DNA of 64,000 nt from Ensifer sesbaniae (GTDB taxonomy: Bacteria; Pseudomonadota; Alphaproteobacteria; Rhizobiales; Rhizobiaceae). Both the position numbers and the translations under genes were made by a program. The stretch covers positions 370,863-434,862 of the forward strand of contig NZ_JABEKU010000002.1 of the NCBI RefSeq assembly GCF_013283665.1. The letters run 5' to 3'. Positions within the stretch are counted from its first letter, which is position 1, and the number at the start of each line of letters is the position of its first letter. Shown one piece after another: positions 25,765 through 34,544 of the stretch. A model generated the notes under the pieces. The model made no database searches, had not been told where the DNA came from, and saw only the letters and a list, made by a program, of their open reading frames with translations.

Positions 25765-26538
25765 TCAATTGCGCAGTTCGATCCATACCGGCGCATGGTC
25801 GCTCGCGCCTTCCATACCGCGGATTTCCCGGTCGATGCCCGCGCCGATGAGTTTGCGGGAGAGCTTGCGACTGAGGAGCATATGGTCGAGCCGAAGCCCG
25901 GCATCGCGCTGCCACCGGTTCCGGCGATAATCCCAGAACGTAAAAAGCTCCTGCTTCGGATAAATCTTGCGCAGCGCATCGAGCCAACCCTGATCAAGGA
26001 GCTCGCGAAATGCTGCGCGGCTTTGCGGCTGGACCAGGGCGTTGTCATCATAGGAGGTCGTCGGGTAGATATCGCGCGGTTCCGGCACGATGTTGTAGTC
26101 GCCCGCAAGCACGACCGGCAGGTCGAGGGCGTAGAGCTCGGCGGCATGTTTGGCCAAGCGCTCATGCCAGGCGAGCTTGTAGGCGTATTTCGGGCCGGGC
26201 TGCGGGTTGCCGTTGGGCGCATAGAGACAAGCGACCAGGGTGCCGCTGACGGCGGCCTCGATGTAGCGCGCCTGGTTGTCCGACGGATCGCCGTCGAGCC
26301 CGATGCGGGTCAAGATCGGCTCGCTGCCGCGGGCGAGGATCGCCACACCGTTCCAGGCCGATTGTCCCTGCCAGACCGCTCCGTAACCGGCCGCCTCGAT
26401 GGCCGATTGCGGAAACTGGCGGTCGGTCGCTTTCAATTCCTGCAGACAGACGATGTCGGGCTTGGCCTGCCCCAGCCAGGCGATCAGGTTTTCGAGCCTC
26501 TTGTTGATGCCGTTGATGTTGAAGGTGGCGATCTTCAT
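25765..26538 (-). CDS. xthA: Exodeoxyribonuclease III / AP endonuclease
   Basis: This 257-residue member of the endonuclease/exonuclease/phosphatase family has the ExoIII landmarks: KIATFNINGI at the N-terminus, the metal glutamate in CLQELKATD, the aspartate and asparagine in LAGDYNIVPEPRDIY, and the catalytic ASDHAPVWIEL. It cuts at abasic sites and trims 3' ends. It lies 16 nt after the hydrolase gene and is the last member of the ligD-ku group, which makes it a candidate end-processing enzyme for that pathway. Confidence 0.93.
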   Translation of the reverse strand: MKIATFNINGINKRLENLIAWLGQAKPDIVCLQELKATDRQFPQSAIEAAGYGAVWQGQSAWNGVAILARGSEPILTRIGLDGDPSDNQARYIEAAVSGTLVACLYAPNGNPQPGPKYAYKLAWHERLAKHAAELYALDLPVVLAGDYNIVPEPRDIYPTTSYDDNALVQPQSRAAFRELLDQGWLDALRKIYPKQELFTFWDYRRNRWQRDAGLRLDHMLLSRKLSRKLIGAGIDREIRGMEGASDHAPVWIELRN

Positions 26539-26554
26539 CCCGGCGTCAAGATCA

Positions 26555-27193
26555 TTACGTCAGCCGCGCGGCCCAGGCTGCAACCGCGTCGGCCACGGTC
26601 CTCAGGTGATCTGCCGTCGAAAAGCCGGAAATGCTCTTGCGCGGCTTGAGATCATGGTCGCCGTCCTCGAGCCACAGGACTTCGATCGCATCGGAAAGCG
26701 TATAAGCTTGAACCTCCTCGCAGGTGCCGAACTCGTCGCGGGTTCCCTGGCAGATCAGGGTCGGCGTCCTAAGGCCCGCCAGATGCTTCGTGCGCAACTG
26801 ATCGGGCTTTGCCGGCGGATGGAAGGGATAGCCGAGGCAGAGAAGCCCGACGATCCTGCCGGACGCATGAAGATCGTCGGCGATCATGCTTGCAACCCGC
26901 CCGCCCATCGATTTGCCGCCGATGACGAGCGGGCCTTTCGTGCCGAGCGCGTCGACGGCGGCCACATATTCCGGGTTGAGCGTCTCAGCGCGCGGCGGCG
27001 GTTTGCGTCCCTCCGACGTTCGTCTTGCCGCCATATAGCCGAACTCGAATCGCGCGACGCGAAAGCCTGCTGCGGCGAGCGCCTTGGCGGTCGCGTTCAT
27101 CGAAGCGGAATCCATCGGCGCGCCGGCACCATGGGCGAGCAGAATGGTGACGGGCGCATCCTCAGGTCCATCGAACAGGAATTTTTCGCCCAT
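26555..27193 (-). CDS. KANL3/Tex30-like alpha/beta hydrolase
   Basis: This is a 212-residue small alpha/beta hydrolase of the KANL3/Tex30 type. HGAGAPMDS forms the oxyanion region, GGKSMGGRVAS carries the nucleophile serine, and GDHDLKPRKSIS supplies the His. Proteins of this family are widespread beside unrelated genes and lack a settled substrate. ATG 27193 is one base beyond the stop codon of the upstream BRCT/TPR gene (TGACATG), and xthA follows after 16 nt. A role in DNA repair is suggested only by this packing. Confidence 0.78.
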   Translation of the reverse strand: MGEKFLFDGPEDAPVTILLAHGAGAPMDSASMNATAKALAAAGFRVARFEFGYMAARRTSEGRKPPPRAETLNPEYVAAVDALGTKGPLVIGGKSMGGRVASMIADDLHASGRIVGLLCLGYPFHPPAKPDQLRTKHLAGLRTPTLICQGTRDEFGTCEEVQAYTLSDAIEVLWLEDGDHDLKPRKSISGFSTADHLRTVADAVAAWAARLT

Positions 27194-27194
27194 G

Positions 27195-28280
27195 TCAGCC
27201 CGCCGTCCTTGGACGCAGATGCAGATCGACATACTGCACACCGCGTTCGGCCGTTCGCGCCCACTCGCTATCGCTGTCGAGTTCGAGATAGCGGCTCCAC
27301 CAGCGTCTGGCCTCCGCAAGGTCGCCTGCATCAAATTCGAGTTTTGCCAGATTGAAAACGGCGTCGGCATAGTCACCGTCCAGCTCGATCGCCTTCTTGA
27401 GGTGCCTGCGGGCGGCATCGATCCGCCCCCGCTCGCTCATCAGCCCGGCCAAATTGAACCAGGCCTCGACAAAGGATGGATCGAACTTGATTGCGCGGGC
27501 ATAGTCATGCGCCGCATCCAAGTCCCGCCCTGCGGCCTTGAGGCAGTTGGCGCGGTTGAAAGCCGCGACTGAATCCGTTCGGTCCATCGCGAGGTAGCGC
27601 TGATAAAAGGCGGCGGCTTGCTCATAATCGCCATTCGCCTCCGCCTCCTCAGCGAGATCGAAGAGGTCCTCCAGAGCGGCATCGTCGGGCGTGTCGAGAT
27701 CGAAGAGCAGTTGTCCATTCAGCTCACTCAAACCCGCGGCGCTGCGAGCGTATATCGTATTGGTACCATCGTGATGCAGGGAAAGCGCCGTCAGCGAGGC
27801 GACCTGTCCGGAGCGATGCACGGACCGGGCGATTGCAACCCAACTCGCCCCGCTCGTGATCAGTTCTGCATATTTCCTGGCGAGGATCAGATCGCGGAAC
27901 GAATAGGGTTCGCTGTCATGCTCGAAGGCATCGAACAGGGACAAGAGATCGAAGACCCGCGGGGAAAGCTTGGCCTGATCGACCAGCGACTGGCGCGTGA
28001 GCGCCGATGCCACCGGCACCGACAGCAGTCCCAAGAGGCGAAGAAAGCCGTTCTCGCTGACGAGCCACCGCCCGGCTGCACGCTCCGCCTCGAAGCGGGC
28101 TTCGATTTCAGCTTCGCTCCACTTCATCAGCAGACTGCGGCCGAAGACGAGATATGTCGTCTGCCGTGTGACGCCGCGCCGCAAATGCCCGAATTGCCGC
28201 TCGACCTCCCGCGCCACGAGCCGTCGTGGGAAGGCCGAGAGAGCACCAACAATTCCGAATGTCTGGCCAGCAATCGCCAT
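27195..28280 (-). CDS. BRCT-domain and tetratricopeptide-repeat protein coupled to Ku
   Basis: This is a 361-residue protein. Residues 1-85 look like a BRCT domain: strand QTFGIVGAL, helix RRLVAREVERQFGHLRR, strand TYLVFG and a final helix GRWLVSENGFLRLLG. The middle has a helical region (ALTRQSLVDQAKLSPRVFDLL), and residues about 215-340 hold at least three TPR units (ADGDYEQAAAFYQRYLAM-like repeats). The start codon overlaps the Ku stop codon (TGATG). A BRCT domain suggests binding to phosphorylated repair proteins or DNA ends; TPRs suggest scaffolding. I do not know a characterised homologue. Confidence 0.75.
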   Translation of the reverse strand: MAIAGQTFGIVGALSAFPRRLVAREVERQFGHLRRGVTRQTTYLVFGRSLLMKWSEAEIEARFEAERAAGRWLVSENGFLRLLGLLSVPVASALTRQSLVDQAKLSPRVFDLLSLFDAFEHDSEPYSFRDLILARKYAELITSGASWVAIARSVHRSGQVASLTALSLHHDGTNTIYARSAAGLSELNGQLLFDLDTPDDAALEDLFDLAEEAEANGDYEQAAAFYQRYLAMDRTDSVAAFNRANCLKAAGRDLDAAHDYARAIKFDPSFVEAWFNLAGLMSERGRIDAARRHLKKAIELDGDYADAVFNLAKLEFDAGDLAEARRWWSRYLELDSDSEWARTAERGVQYVDLHLRPRTAG

Positions 28281-29164
28281 CAGGCTTTCTTCTTCGCGGT
28301 CGACTTGGCGGCCGTACGCTTGGCCGGGGCTGCCGCCTTGGCGGTTTCCTTGGCCGCCGGTTCGGCCTTGGTCTTGCTCTTTGCCGGCGGCTTCGACTGC
28401 GAAAGGCTTGCCTTCAAGGCATCCATGAGATTGATGACGTTGCCGCGTTCAGGCGCTGCCGCGATGATCGGCTTGTGGCCTTTGAGCTTCTCGCGGATCA
28501 TCTTCATCAGCGCGATCTCGTAACGATCCTCGTAGTTCTTCGGATCGAAGACCGTCATCTTCTGCTGGATCAGCGCCTCGGCGAGTTGCAGCATTTCCGG
28601 GTCGGGATTCCCCACAGGGATATTGCCGAAATATTCAGCCGTTCCGCGCACTTCGCTCGGATTCCTCAGCGTGCACACGAACATCCCCGTCTCGCGTGCG
28701 CCGATGGTCACCACCCGCTCGCGGCTCGAAAGAACGAGCCGCGCTATCGCCAGCTTGCCGGTCCTCTTCAGCGCCTCGCGCAGGACCACGAAGGTTTCCT
28801 CCGCCATCGCGCCATCGGGCGCCAGATAATAGGGCGCGTCCTGGTAGATCACGTCAACGGAGCCTTCATCGACAAAGGCCTCGATGTTCATCGTGTGATT
28901 GGATTCGATCCTGACGCTTTCGAGATCGCTGTCCTCGATGATGATGTATTTCTTGTCCTCGTATTCGTAACCCTTGACCAGGTCCGAGCGCTCGACGAGC
29001 CCGAGCTCGGGGTCGACCGGCTTCATGTTGATCCGGTTATGGGTGTCCTTGTGAAGCTGATTGAAGCTGATCCGTTCGCTCGAACTGGTCGCCGGATAGA
29101 GCCTGACGGGACAACTGACGAGACTGAGTTTGAGATAACCCTTCCAACTTGCCCTGGGCGCCAT
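28280..29164 (-). CDS. ku: Non-homologous end-joining protein Ku
   Basis: This 294-residue bacterial Ku homodimer subunit has the N-terminal segment WKGYLKLSLVSCPVRLYPA, the core pattern LVKGYEYEDKKYIIIEDSDLE, and a long Lys/Ala-rich C-terminal tail (about 45 residues) of the type that contacts DNA or LigD. It encircles DNA ends and recruits LigD. It begins 26 nt after ligD with a GGAGA site and overlaps the BRCT/TPR gene by one base. Confidence 0.95.
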   Translation of the reverse strand: MAPRASWKGYLKLSLVSCPVRLYPATSSSERISFNQLHKDTHNRINMKPVDPELGLVERSDLVKGYEYEDKKYIIIEDSDLESVRIESNHTMNIEAFVDEGSVDVIYQDAPYYLAPDGAMAEETFVVLREALKRTGKLAIARLVLSSRERVVTIGARETGMFVCTLRNPSEVRGTAEYFGNIPVGNPDPEMLQLAEALIQQKMTVFDPKNYEDRYEIALMKMIREKLKGHKPIIAAAPERGNVINLMDALKASLSQSKPPAKSKTKAEPAAKETAKAAAPAKRTAAKSTAKKKA

Positions 29165-29190
29165 GATTGTCTCCTACGCGGCCAAACGCG

Positions 29191-31653
29191 TTATGTCCTC
29201 GGTTCGGACAGAAGCGGCAAATCCTTGGCAAAGTCGTCGATATCCGCCCAGGGATCGCCGAAAGTATCCAGAAGTCCAGGCAGCGAAGAATAGTTCAAAT
29301 CCTCTGGAGCGTCGATAGTCTCCAGATCCGCCCAGTTGAGCGGCGTCGAGGCGGGTAGATTTGTGCGTGCGCGCAGCGAATAGGGTGCGGCCGCCGTATG
29401 GCTGCGGGCATTGCGATGGAAATCGATGAAGATGCGCTTGATGCGGTTCTCCTTGCCCATCGTGGTGGTGAAGGTCTGCGGTGCGGTCGCCGCCAGCCGT
29501 GTCGCGATCGCGCTCGTCGCCTGATGCGTCTTCTTCCAGTCAAGCTTCGGCGTCACGGGCACGACGACGTGGATGCCGCTGCCGCCGGAAGTCTTGACGA
29601 AGGGGACGAGACCGAGCGCTTCCAGTTCGCCGCGGATGTGGATCGCGGCCTCGACCACGTCGCGCCAGGCGATGCCCTGGCCGGGATCGAGGTCGAAGAC
29701 GATACGGTCGGGCTCTTCCAGCCGCTCGCGCTTTGTGCCCCAGCTGTGAAGCTCGATCACGCCGAACTGTGCCAGTGACAAATACCCCTTCGTGCCTTCG
29801 ATCGACAGAAAGGACTTGGTTTCGCCTTCGGAATTGGTCGACTTGAAGCTGACGATCGAGGACGGCATTCCGGTAAAGGGATGACGCTGGAAGAAGCAAT
29901 CCGCGCGTTTTCCTGTCGGGCAACGGAAGAGCGACACCGGGCGCCCGAGAATGTGCGGCAGCATGAAGTCGCCGACGAGCGCGTAGTAGAGGGCAATGTC
30001 GAGCTTGGTCGGTCCGGATTTGCCGAATACCCGGCGGTCGGCATTGGTGACCTGGATGCTTGCGAGATCGGCATCGGTGATCAGCCGCTTGCGCGGCGAC
30101 CGCGCCGGCGCCGAAAGCTCGACATCGCGAAGCCCCTTGAACACCGCATGGCGCAGGAGATTGTCGGGGGTGCGATTGGAGTAATGGATGCGAGCGCTCA
30201 GAACCGGCCGAACCCAGGTGATTTCCCTTGGCGCGCCTTCGAGCGCGGCCGCGTCGCCGCATAACGCCTTCAACCGGGTGAGTAACTGCCCGGCGGTTTG
30301 CGCATCGAAGCCGGTTCCGACCTTGCCGCGATATTGCAGCTCGCCGTCTTGCCACTCGCCGAGAGCCAGGGAAGCAAGACCTTCAGCCGCCTGCGAGGTC
30401 GTGTACCCGGCGATTACGAAGTCACCGATCTGAAGCGCCTTCGTCTTGGTCCAGGTCTGCGTGCGGCCACTTCGATAGGGCGCCGAGGCGCGCTTCGAAA
30501 CGATCCCCTCCAACCCCAATGCCGAGGCTTGATCGTAAAGCCCGTGCCCGTCGCCCTCGACATGATCGCTGAACTGGATGGCCGAGCGGCTGGATACCTG
30601 CCCCTGAAGCAGTTGCGCCAACAGCCCTTTCCGCTTTTCCAGCGGGACTTCGGTCAGGTTCCACCCATCGAGGTAGAGAATGTCGAATGCATAGAAGACC
30701 AGCTTACTGTCGGCACCGGTCGAAAGCGCGTCCTGCAAAAGCGCAAAGCGGCTGATGCCGTTGTCGTCGAGAACGACGATCTCTCCGTCGATGATCGTTT
30801 CGCGGCAGGGCAGCTTCCGAAAAGCCTCTGGCAGGTCGCCGTAGCGTTTCGTCCAGTCCAGTCCGCTGCGCGTCATCAGCCGGACTTCGCCATCCGAGAT
30901 ATCCGCCATCGTCCGATAGCCATCGAACTTGATCTCGTGCAGCCAGACATGCTTGTCCGTCGGACCGCCCGGCGGCTTCGGCGTCTGGCTGGCAAGCTGC
31001 GGCTCGATCCGCTGCGGCTTTGGACCTTTCACCGCGCCTGGCAGCGCGCCGGGTCTGAGAACGATCCGCTTTGCAGGCTTCTTCGGCGGCTGGACCAGTT
31101 CCTCGATCCGCCGTCCGCTTTTTACGCTTTCGGGGCGCAACGTCAGGATGTCGACCTCGGGGTCGGCGGCAAGGTCATGCTCCTTGAAGAGCAGCCAGTT
31201 GCGCTGCCCCTCCTCACCCGGCTTTGGCTTCAGCCGTGTCAGCATCCAGCCGCCGTTGAGTTTTTCGCCGGCCAGACGAAACTTGAAGGCCCCTGTCCTC
31301 AGGCTCTTCTCGATATCGTCCATCGGCGCCCAGACGCCGGTATCCCAGACGATCATCGGCCCGCCGCCATACTCTCCTTCCGGAATGACACCTTCGAAGT
31401 CGATATAGTCGAGCGGGTGGTCTTCGGTCTCGACCGCCAGCCGCTTGTCGGCGGGGTTGAGAGATGGTCCCCTCGGAACCGCCCAGCTTTTCAGGACGTC
31501 GCCGACCTGAAGCCTGAGATCATAATGATCGGCCGTGGCGTGGTGCTTGTGCACGACAAAACGATTGCCCTCCCCGCCGGTTCTTCCGGCGGGCTCCGGC
31601 GTCCTGGAAAAGTCCCGCTTCGCGCGGTAGGCCGTGAGCTTCGACGTCGCCAT
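29191..31653 (-). CDS. ligD: Multidomain NHEJ DNA ligase LigD
   Basis: The 820-residue protein carries all three LigD modules in the order PE-ligase-polymerase. The 3'-phosphoesterase spans about residues 30-170 (HKHHATADHYDLRLQ). The ATP-dependent ligase runs from about 215 to 525, with the nucleotidyl lysine Lys242 in EIKFDGYRTM and the glutamate in IIDGEIVVLD. The primase-polymerase runs from about 540 to 810 with the metal aspartates in VFDLDPGQG. It processes, fills and seals broken ends with Ku. It is the first gene of a five-gene minus-strand operon. Confidence 0.95.
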   Translation of the reverse strand: MATSKLTAYRAKRDFSRTPEPAGRTGGEGNRFVVHKHHATADHYDLRLQVGDVLKSWAVPRGPSLNPADKRLAVETEDHPLDYIDFEGVIPEGEYGGGPMIVWDTGVWAPMDDIEKSLRTGAFKFRLAGEKLNGGWMLTRLKPKPGEEGQRNWLLFKEHDLAADPEVDILTLRPESVKSGRRIEELVQPPKKPAKRIVLRPGALPGAVKGPKPQRIEPQLASQTPKPPGGPTDKHVWLHEIKFDGYRTMADISDGEVRLMTRSGLDWTKRYGDLPEAFRKLPCRETIIDGEIVVLDDNGISRFALLQDALSTGADSKLVFYAFDILYLDGWNLTEVPLEKRKGLLAQLLQGQVSSRSAIQFSDHVEGDGHGLYDQASALGLEGIVSKRASAPYRSGRTQTWTKTKALQIGDFVIAGYTTSQAAEGLASLALGEWQDGELQYRGKVGTGFDAQTAGQLLTRLKALCGDAAALEGAPREITWVRPVLSARIHYSNRTPDNLLRHAVFKGLRDVELSAPARSPRKRLITDADLASIQVTNADRRVFGKSGPTKLDIALYYALVGDFMLPHILGRPVSLFRCPTGKRADCFFQRHPFTGMPSSIVSFKSTNSEGETKSFLSIEGTKGYLSLAQFGVIELHSWGTKRERLEEPDRIVFDLDPGQGIAWRDVVEAAIHIRGELEALGLVPFVKTSGGSGIHVVVPVTPKLDWKKTHQATSAIATRLAATAPQTFTTTMGKENRIKRIFIDFHRNARSHTAAAPYSLRARTNLPASTPLNWADLETIDAPEDLNYSSLPGLLDTFGDPWADIDDFAKDLPLLSEPRT

Positions 31654-31721
31654 GTCGCAAAGCTAGGGCGTGTTCGCAAAGGCCGCAATATCCGCCGGAG
31701 CGGATGGCGTAGCGATCAAGG

Positions 31722-31737
31722 GTGCCCGCACGGGCAC
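31722..31737 (-). terminator. Hairpin after the efflux operon
   Basis: GTGCCCG and CGGGCAC form a 7-bp stem 50 nt beyond the end of the membrane-fusion gene, between it and ligD. It is short and lacks a T tract, so this is a tentative call. Confidence 0.35.
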
Positions 31738-31787
31738 GTTCGTAAGCCGGCGGCCGGAGTGGGCTCCTTACCCTCAACGCGCCTGCC

Positions 31788-32798
31788 CTACCTGATCGTG
31801 ATAACCGCCGACATGCCGGGCCTGAGATCGCCGAGACCGCTCTGCCCCTCGTTCAATGTGACCTTGACCGGGACACGCTGCACGATCTTGGTGAAGTTGC
31901 CTGTGGCATTGTCAGGCGGCAACAAGGCGAACTGCGCACCGCTCGCAGGCGAGATGCTTTCGATCTTTCCCTGCAACGTGACGTCCGGCAGTGCATCGAC
32001 GCGGATTTCCACGGTCCCGCCGAAGCGCACGCCCGGAAGCTGGGTCTCCTTGAAATTTGCAATGATCCATTTGTCCTCGCCTACGAATGGAATGAGCGCG
32101 GTCCCCGGGCGCACGAACTGCCCGGACTTTGCCTGGCGCTCGCCGACGGTGCCGTCCGCCGGCGCGCGGATCAAGGTGTTGTCCAGTTCAATCTGCGCCA
32201 GTTGAAGCGCCGCGGCCGCGCCATCGGCGTCCGCCTGAAGTTGTGGCCGCTGGCTTTCCAGAACGTCGATCTCGGCCTTGGCCGCGGCCAGATTGGCCAC
32301 GGCCTCCGAGACGCGTGCGGCCGCGTTGATGTCGGTCGAGCGCGCGGTTTCGAGGCTCGCCTGCGACACCGTGCCGGATTTGGTGAGATTTTCGATCCGG
32401 ACGAAGTCGCGGGCGGCGCGGTCGGCCTCGGCTCGCGCGCCCTGAAGATTGGCCTCGGCATGTTCTATGTTCGCGCGCTGGACGCTGAGCCGGCTCTCCA
32501 GATTGGCGATCGCCGCACGCTTGCTGGCGAGGGCCGCCTTTGCGGAGGCGACGCGCGCCCGGTATTCGTTGTCTTCGATCCGGTAAAGGACCTGGCCCGC
32601 CTTGACCGGCTCGTTGTCGGCAACGGCGACCTCGGCGATGTAGCCTGTTATCTTTGGGCTCACGGGCACGACATCGCCGCGAACATAGGCATTGTCGGTC
32701 GATTGTCCGGACCAGCCGTCGACCATGGAGATTGATGTCACGCCAAAGACTGCGCCGGCAATTGCCACTGCCCCGATGGATGCTTCAAGCAGTTTCAT
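31788..32798 (-). CDS. emrA: EmrA-like membrane fusion protein
   Basis: This 336-residue HlyD/EmrA periplasmic adaptor has one N-terminal membrane anchor (residues about 5-28) and a biotinyl-lipoyl-like strand pair (SPKITGYIAEVAVADNEPVKAGQVLYRIED). A long alpha-hairpin follows at residues 65-200, then the barrel motif VRPGTALIPFVGEDKWIIANFKE. It joins the inner-membrane EmrB pump to an outer-membrane channel not encoded here. ATG 32798 is 10 nt downstream of the emrB stop. The frame upstream of that codon lies inside emrB and is not coding. Confidence 0.9.
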   Translation of the reverse strand: MKLLEASIGAVAIAGAVFGVTSISMVDGWSGQSTDNAYVRGDVVPVSPKITGYIAEVAVADNEPVKAGQVLYRIEDNEYRARVASAKAALASKRAAIANLESRLSVQRANIEHAEANLQGARAEADRAARDFVRIENLTKSGTVSQASLETARSTDINAAARVSEAVANLAAAKAEIDVLESQRPQLQADADGAAAALQLAQIELDNTLIRAPADGTVGERQAKSGQFVRPGTALIPFVGEDKWIIANFKETQLPGVRFGGTVEIRVDALPDVTLQGKIESISPASGAQFALLPPDNATGNFTKIVQRVPVKVTLNEGQSGLGDLRPGMSAVITIR

Positions 32799-32808
32799 GT
32801 CGTTGATC

Positions 32809-34461
32809 CTATCCTTCGATTTTTTGAGGCGCCGAATTGTCCGGCACGGCAAAGGCCACGAGTGCGGCAATGACCAAGATGACGCCGACCACCAAAAAGC
32901 TGTCGTTGAACGCAAGAACCCACGCTTGCTTGCGGGCAGCGGCGGCGACCAACGAGGCCGCGCCGGCGAGCGACGCATCACCGTCGGCAACCCGGCTGGA
33001 TAGGTGCATAGCAAGGCCTGTCAGCTGGTCCGAGACCCATGGGCTGTACGGCGAGAGGTGTTCGGTGAGAACGTTGGAATGAAACTTCTCCGCCTCCGTT
33101 GCCAGGTTGGAGGCAAACCCGGTGCCGAGCGTAGTGCCGCCGATCGTCGAGATGTTGAAGGCGAACGACGCCGTGGGAAGTTCGGGCAGCTTCAGGGGAA
33201 GCGCACCGATTCTCAGATCGGCGGCAAGGAAGAGCGCCACACCGACAACGAAGCAGATCGCCACCCATTGAAGCTCCGGCCCCGACGTCAGGCTCGTGCT
33301 ACGGGCGGCGGCAATCGCAGACAGACCGCACATCAGCAAGCCAAGCGTCATGATGTTCCGGCCGCGCATGAAACGATGCAGGTGCCAGGCCAAGGGCATG
33401 GACAGAAGCTGGAAGAGCACGGCCGAACCCAGCAAAGTTGCGACTTCACCGGGCCGATAGCCCTGAACGGTCGCGAGGAACTGCGGGATCAGGTAGCCGG
33501 TCACCACCAGGCCGGCACGCGCAGCAAGGTTGAGCAGGATCGGGATAGAGAAGCCGCGCCTCAGAAACAGCGCGGGTACGAGGATCCCGATCGGCGAGAA
33601 CAGGGTCACGAAGATGAAGCCGGCAGCCGCCGAAACGGCGCAATTGAACGCAAGCACGATGGTGGCGCTCTCAAGCCAGAACTGACGCGTGCCTTGGCTG
33701 AGCACGATCGTCGTCGCCCCAAGCGCTGTGGCGAGAAGCAGGAGCGCGACCCAGTCCGCCTTCAGTCCCGGCCAGGAGACCGGCTGGCGCGGCAGGACGA
33801 ATAAGCCGGCAACCGCCATGACCGCGCCGCTTGCCACTTGCGCAACGAACAGGCTTCCCCAGCCGGCCGCCTCCTGCAGGTATGAAGCCAGCACCGGGCT
33901 CAGCGTCGGGGGCAAGACCAACACGAAACTCAGAACCGTGAGCCCCAACGGCAGGCGCTGTTTGGACATCACGATGAAGGTCGAGGCAAAGGCCATCGGG
34001 CCGAAAAATCCGGCCGTGAACCCTTGAAGCCCGCGCCACGCCGTTAGCCAAACGAGGTCCGTGGACCTCAGGCAAAGGATAGCCGTGAGCGTGAAGACGG
34101 CGGCGGCAGCGACATAGGCTCGCCTTATGCCGAAAGCCTTGACGATCGGACCGGAGAGGATCACGCCCATCAGGCTTGCGGCCAGATAGCTGGTCACCAG
34201 CCAGGAGCCTTCGTCCGGCGTCAAGCCGACGCCGCCCTGGACGTCAATGATGTTTGCCGCAACGAGCGGACCCGAGACATTCACCAGGAACGACCCGCTG
34301 AGACCAACGACCAGCATCGCCTTCTGCTGCCACGAGAGCGCGACCGATGCCGCGGGCGCCGGCTCGGCAATTGCGGCTGGAGCGGCCTCTATCGCCTTCA
34401 CGGCATTATCGGCAGTCTCAGGCGGAGGGTCTTCTTCCAGAGTCACGGCAAGCGCAGACAT
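32809..34461 (-). CDS. emrB: EmrB/QacA-type MFS drug efflux transporter
   Basis: This 550-residue DHA2-family proton antiporter has about 14 membrane spans and a hydrophilic N-terminal tail of about 45 residues. The segment GLTPDEGSWLVTSYLAASLMGVILSGPIVKAFGIRRAY is the conserved TM2/loop region of EmrB proteins. It exports hydrophobic toxic compounds with EmrA. It is divergent from a TetR regulator across a perfect 12-bp inverted repeat, indicating ligand-inducible repression. Confidence 0.92.
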   Translation of the reverse strand: MSALAVTLEEDPPPETADNAVKAIEAAPAAIAEPAPAASVALSWQQKAMLVVGLSGSFLVNVSGPLVAANIIDVQGGVGLTPDEGSWLVTSYLAASLMGVILSGPIVKAFGIRRAYVAAAAVFTLTAILCLRSTDLVWLTAWRGLQGFTAGFFGPMAFASTFIVMSKQRLPLGLTVLSFVLVLPPTLSPVLASYLQEAAGWGSLFVAQVASGAVMAVAGLFVLPRQPVSWPGLKADWVALLLLATALGATTIVLSQGTRQFWLESATIVLAFNCAVSAAAGFIFVTLFSPIGILVPALFLRRGFSIPILLNLAARAGLVVTGYLIPQFLATVQGYRPGEVATLLGSAVLFQLLSMPLAWHLHRFMRGRNIMTLGLLMCGLSAIAAARSTSLTSGPELQWVAICFVVGVALFLAADLRIGALPLKLPELPTASFAFNISTIGGTTLGTGFASNLATEAEKFHSNVLTEHLSPYSPWVSDQLTGLAMHLSSRVADGDASLAGAASLVAAAARKQAWVLAFNDSFLVVGVILVIAALVAFAVPDNSAPQKIEG

Positions 34462-34471
34462 GACCAGAAAC

Positions 34472-34503
34472 CTATTTAGGAAAACAGTTGCTTTCCTAAA
34501 TAG
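34472..34503. promoter_or_regulatory. TetR operator between emrB and its regulator
   Basis: CTATTTAGGAAA and TTTCCTAAATAG form a perfect 12-bp inverted repeat with an 8-bp spacer, starting 10 bp from the emrB start codon. It covers the promoter of both divergent genes and is the evident binding site of the adjacent TetR protein. Confidence 0.85.
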
Positions 34504-34516
34504 TCCCGATTAAGAA
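34488..34516 (+). promoter_or_regulatory. Promoter of the emr tetR gene
   Basis: TTGCTT (34488-34493) and TAAGAA (34511-34516) are separated by exactly 17 bp. The -35 element lies within the inverted repeat, so repressor binding would block polymerase. The start codon is 28 nt downstream. Confidence 0.6.
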
Positions 34517-34544
34517 TTTCGTCAAGAGAATTTGGAAAGTCACC

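Noticed and set aside
30298-32205. 635-codon plus-strand open frame
   Set aside because: It is antisense to ligD and the emrA end; LigD motifs are intact on the opposite strand.
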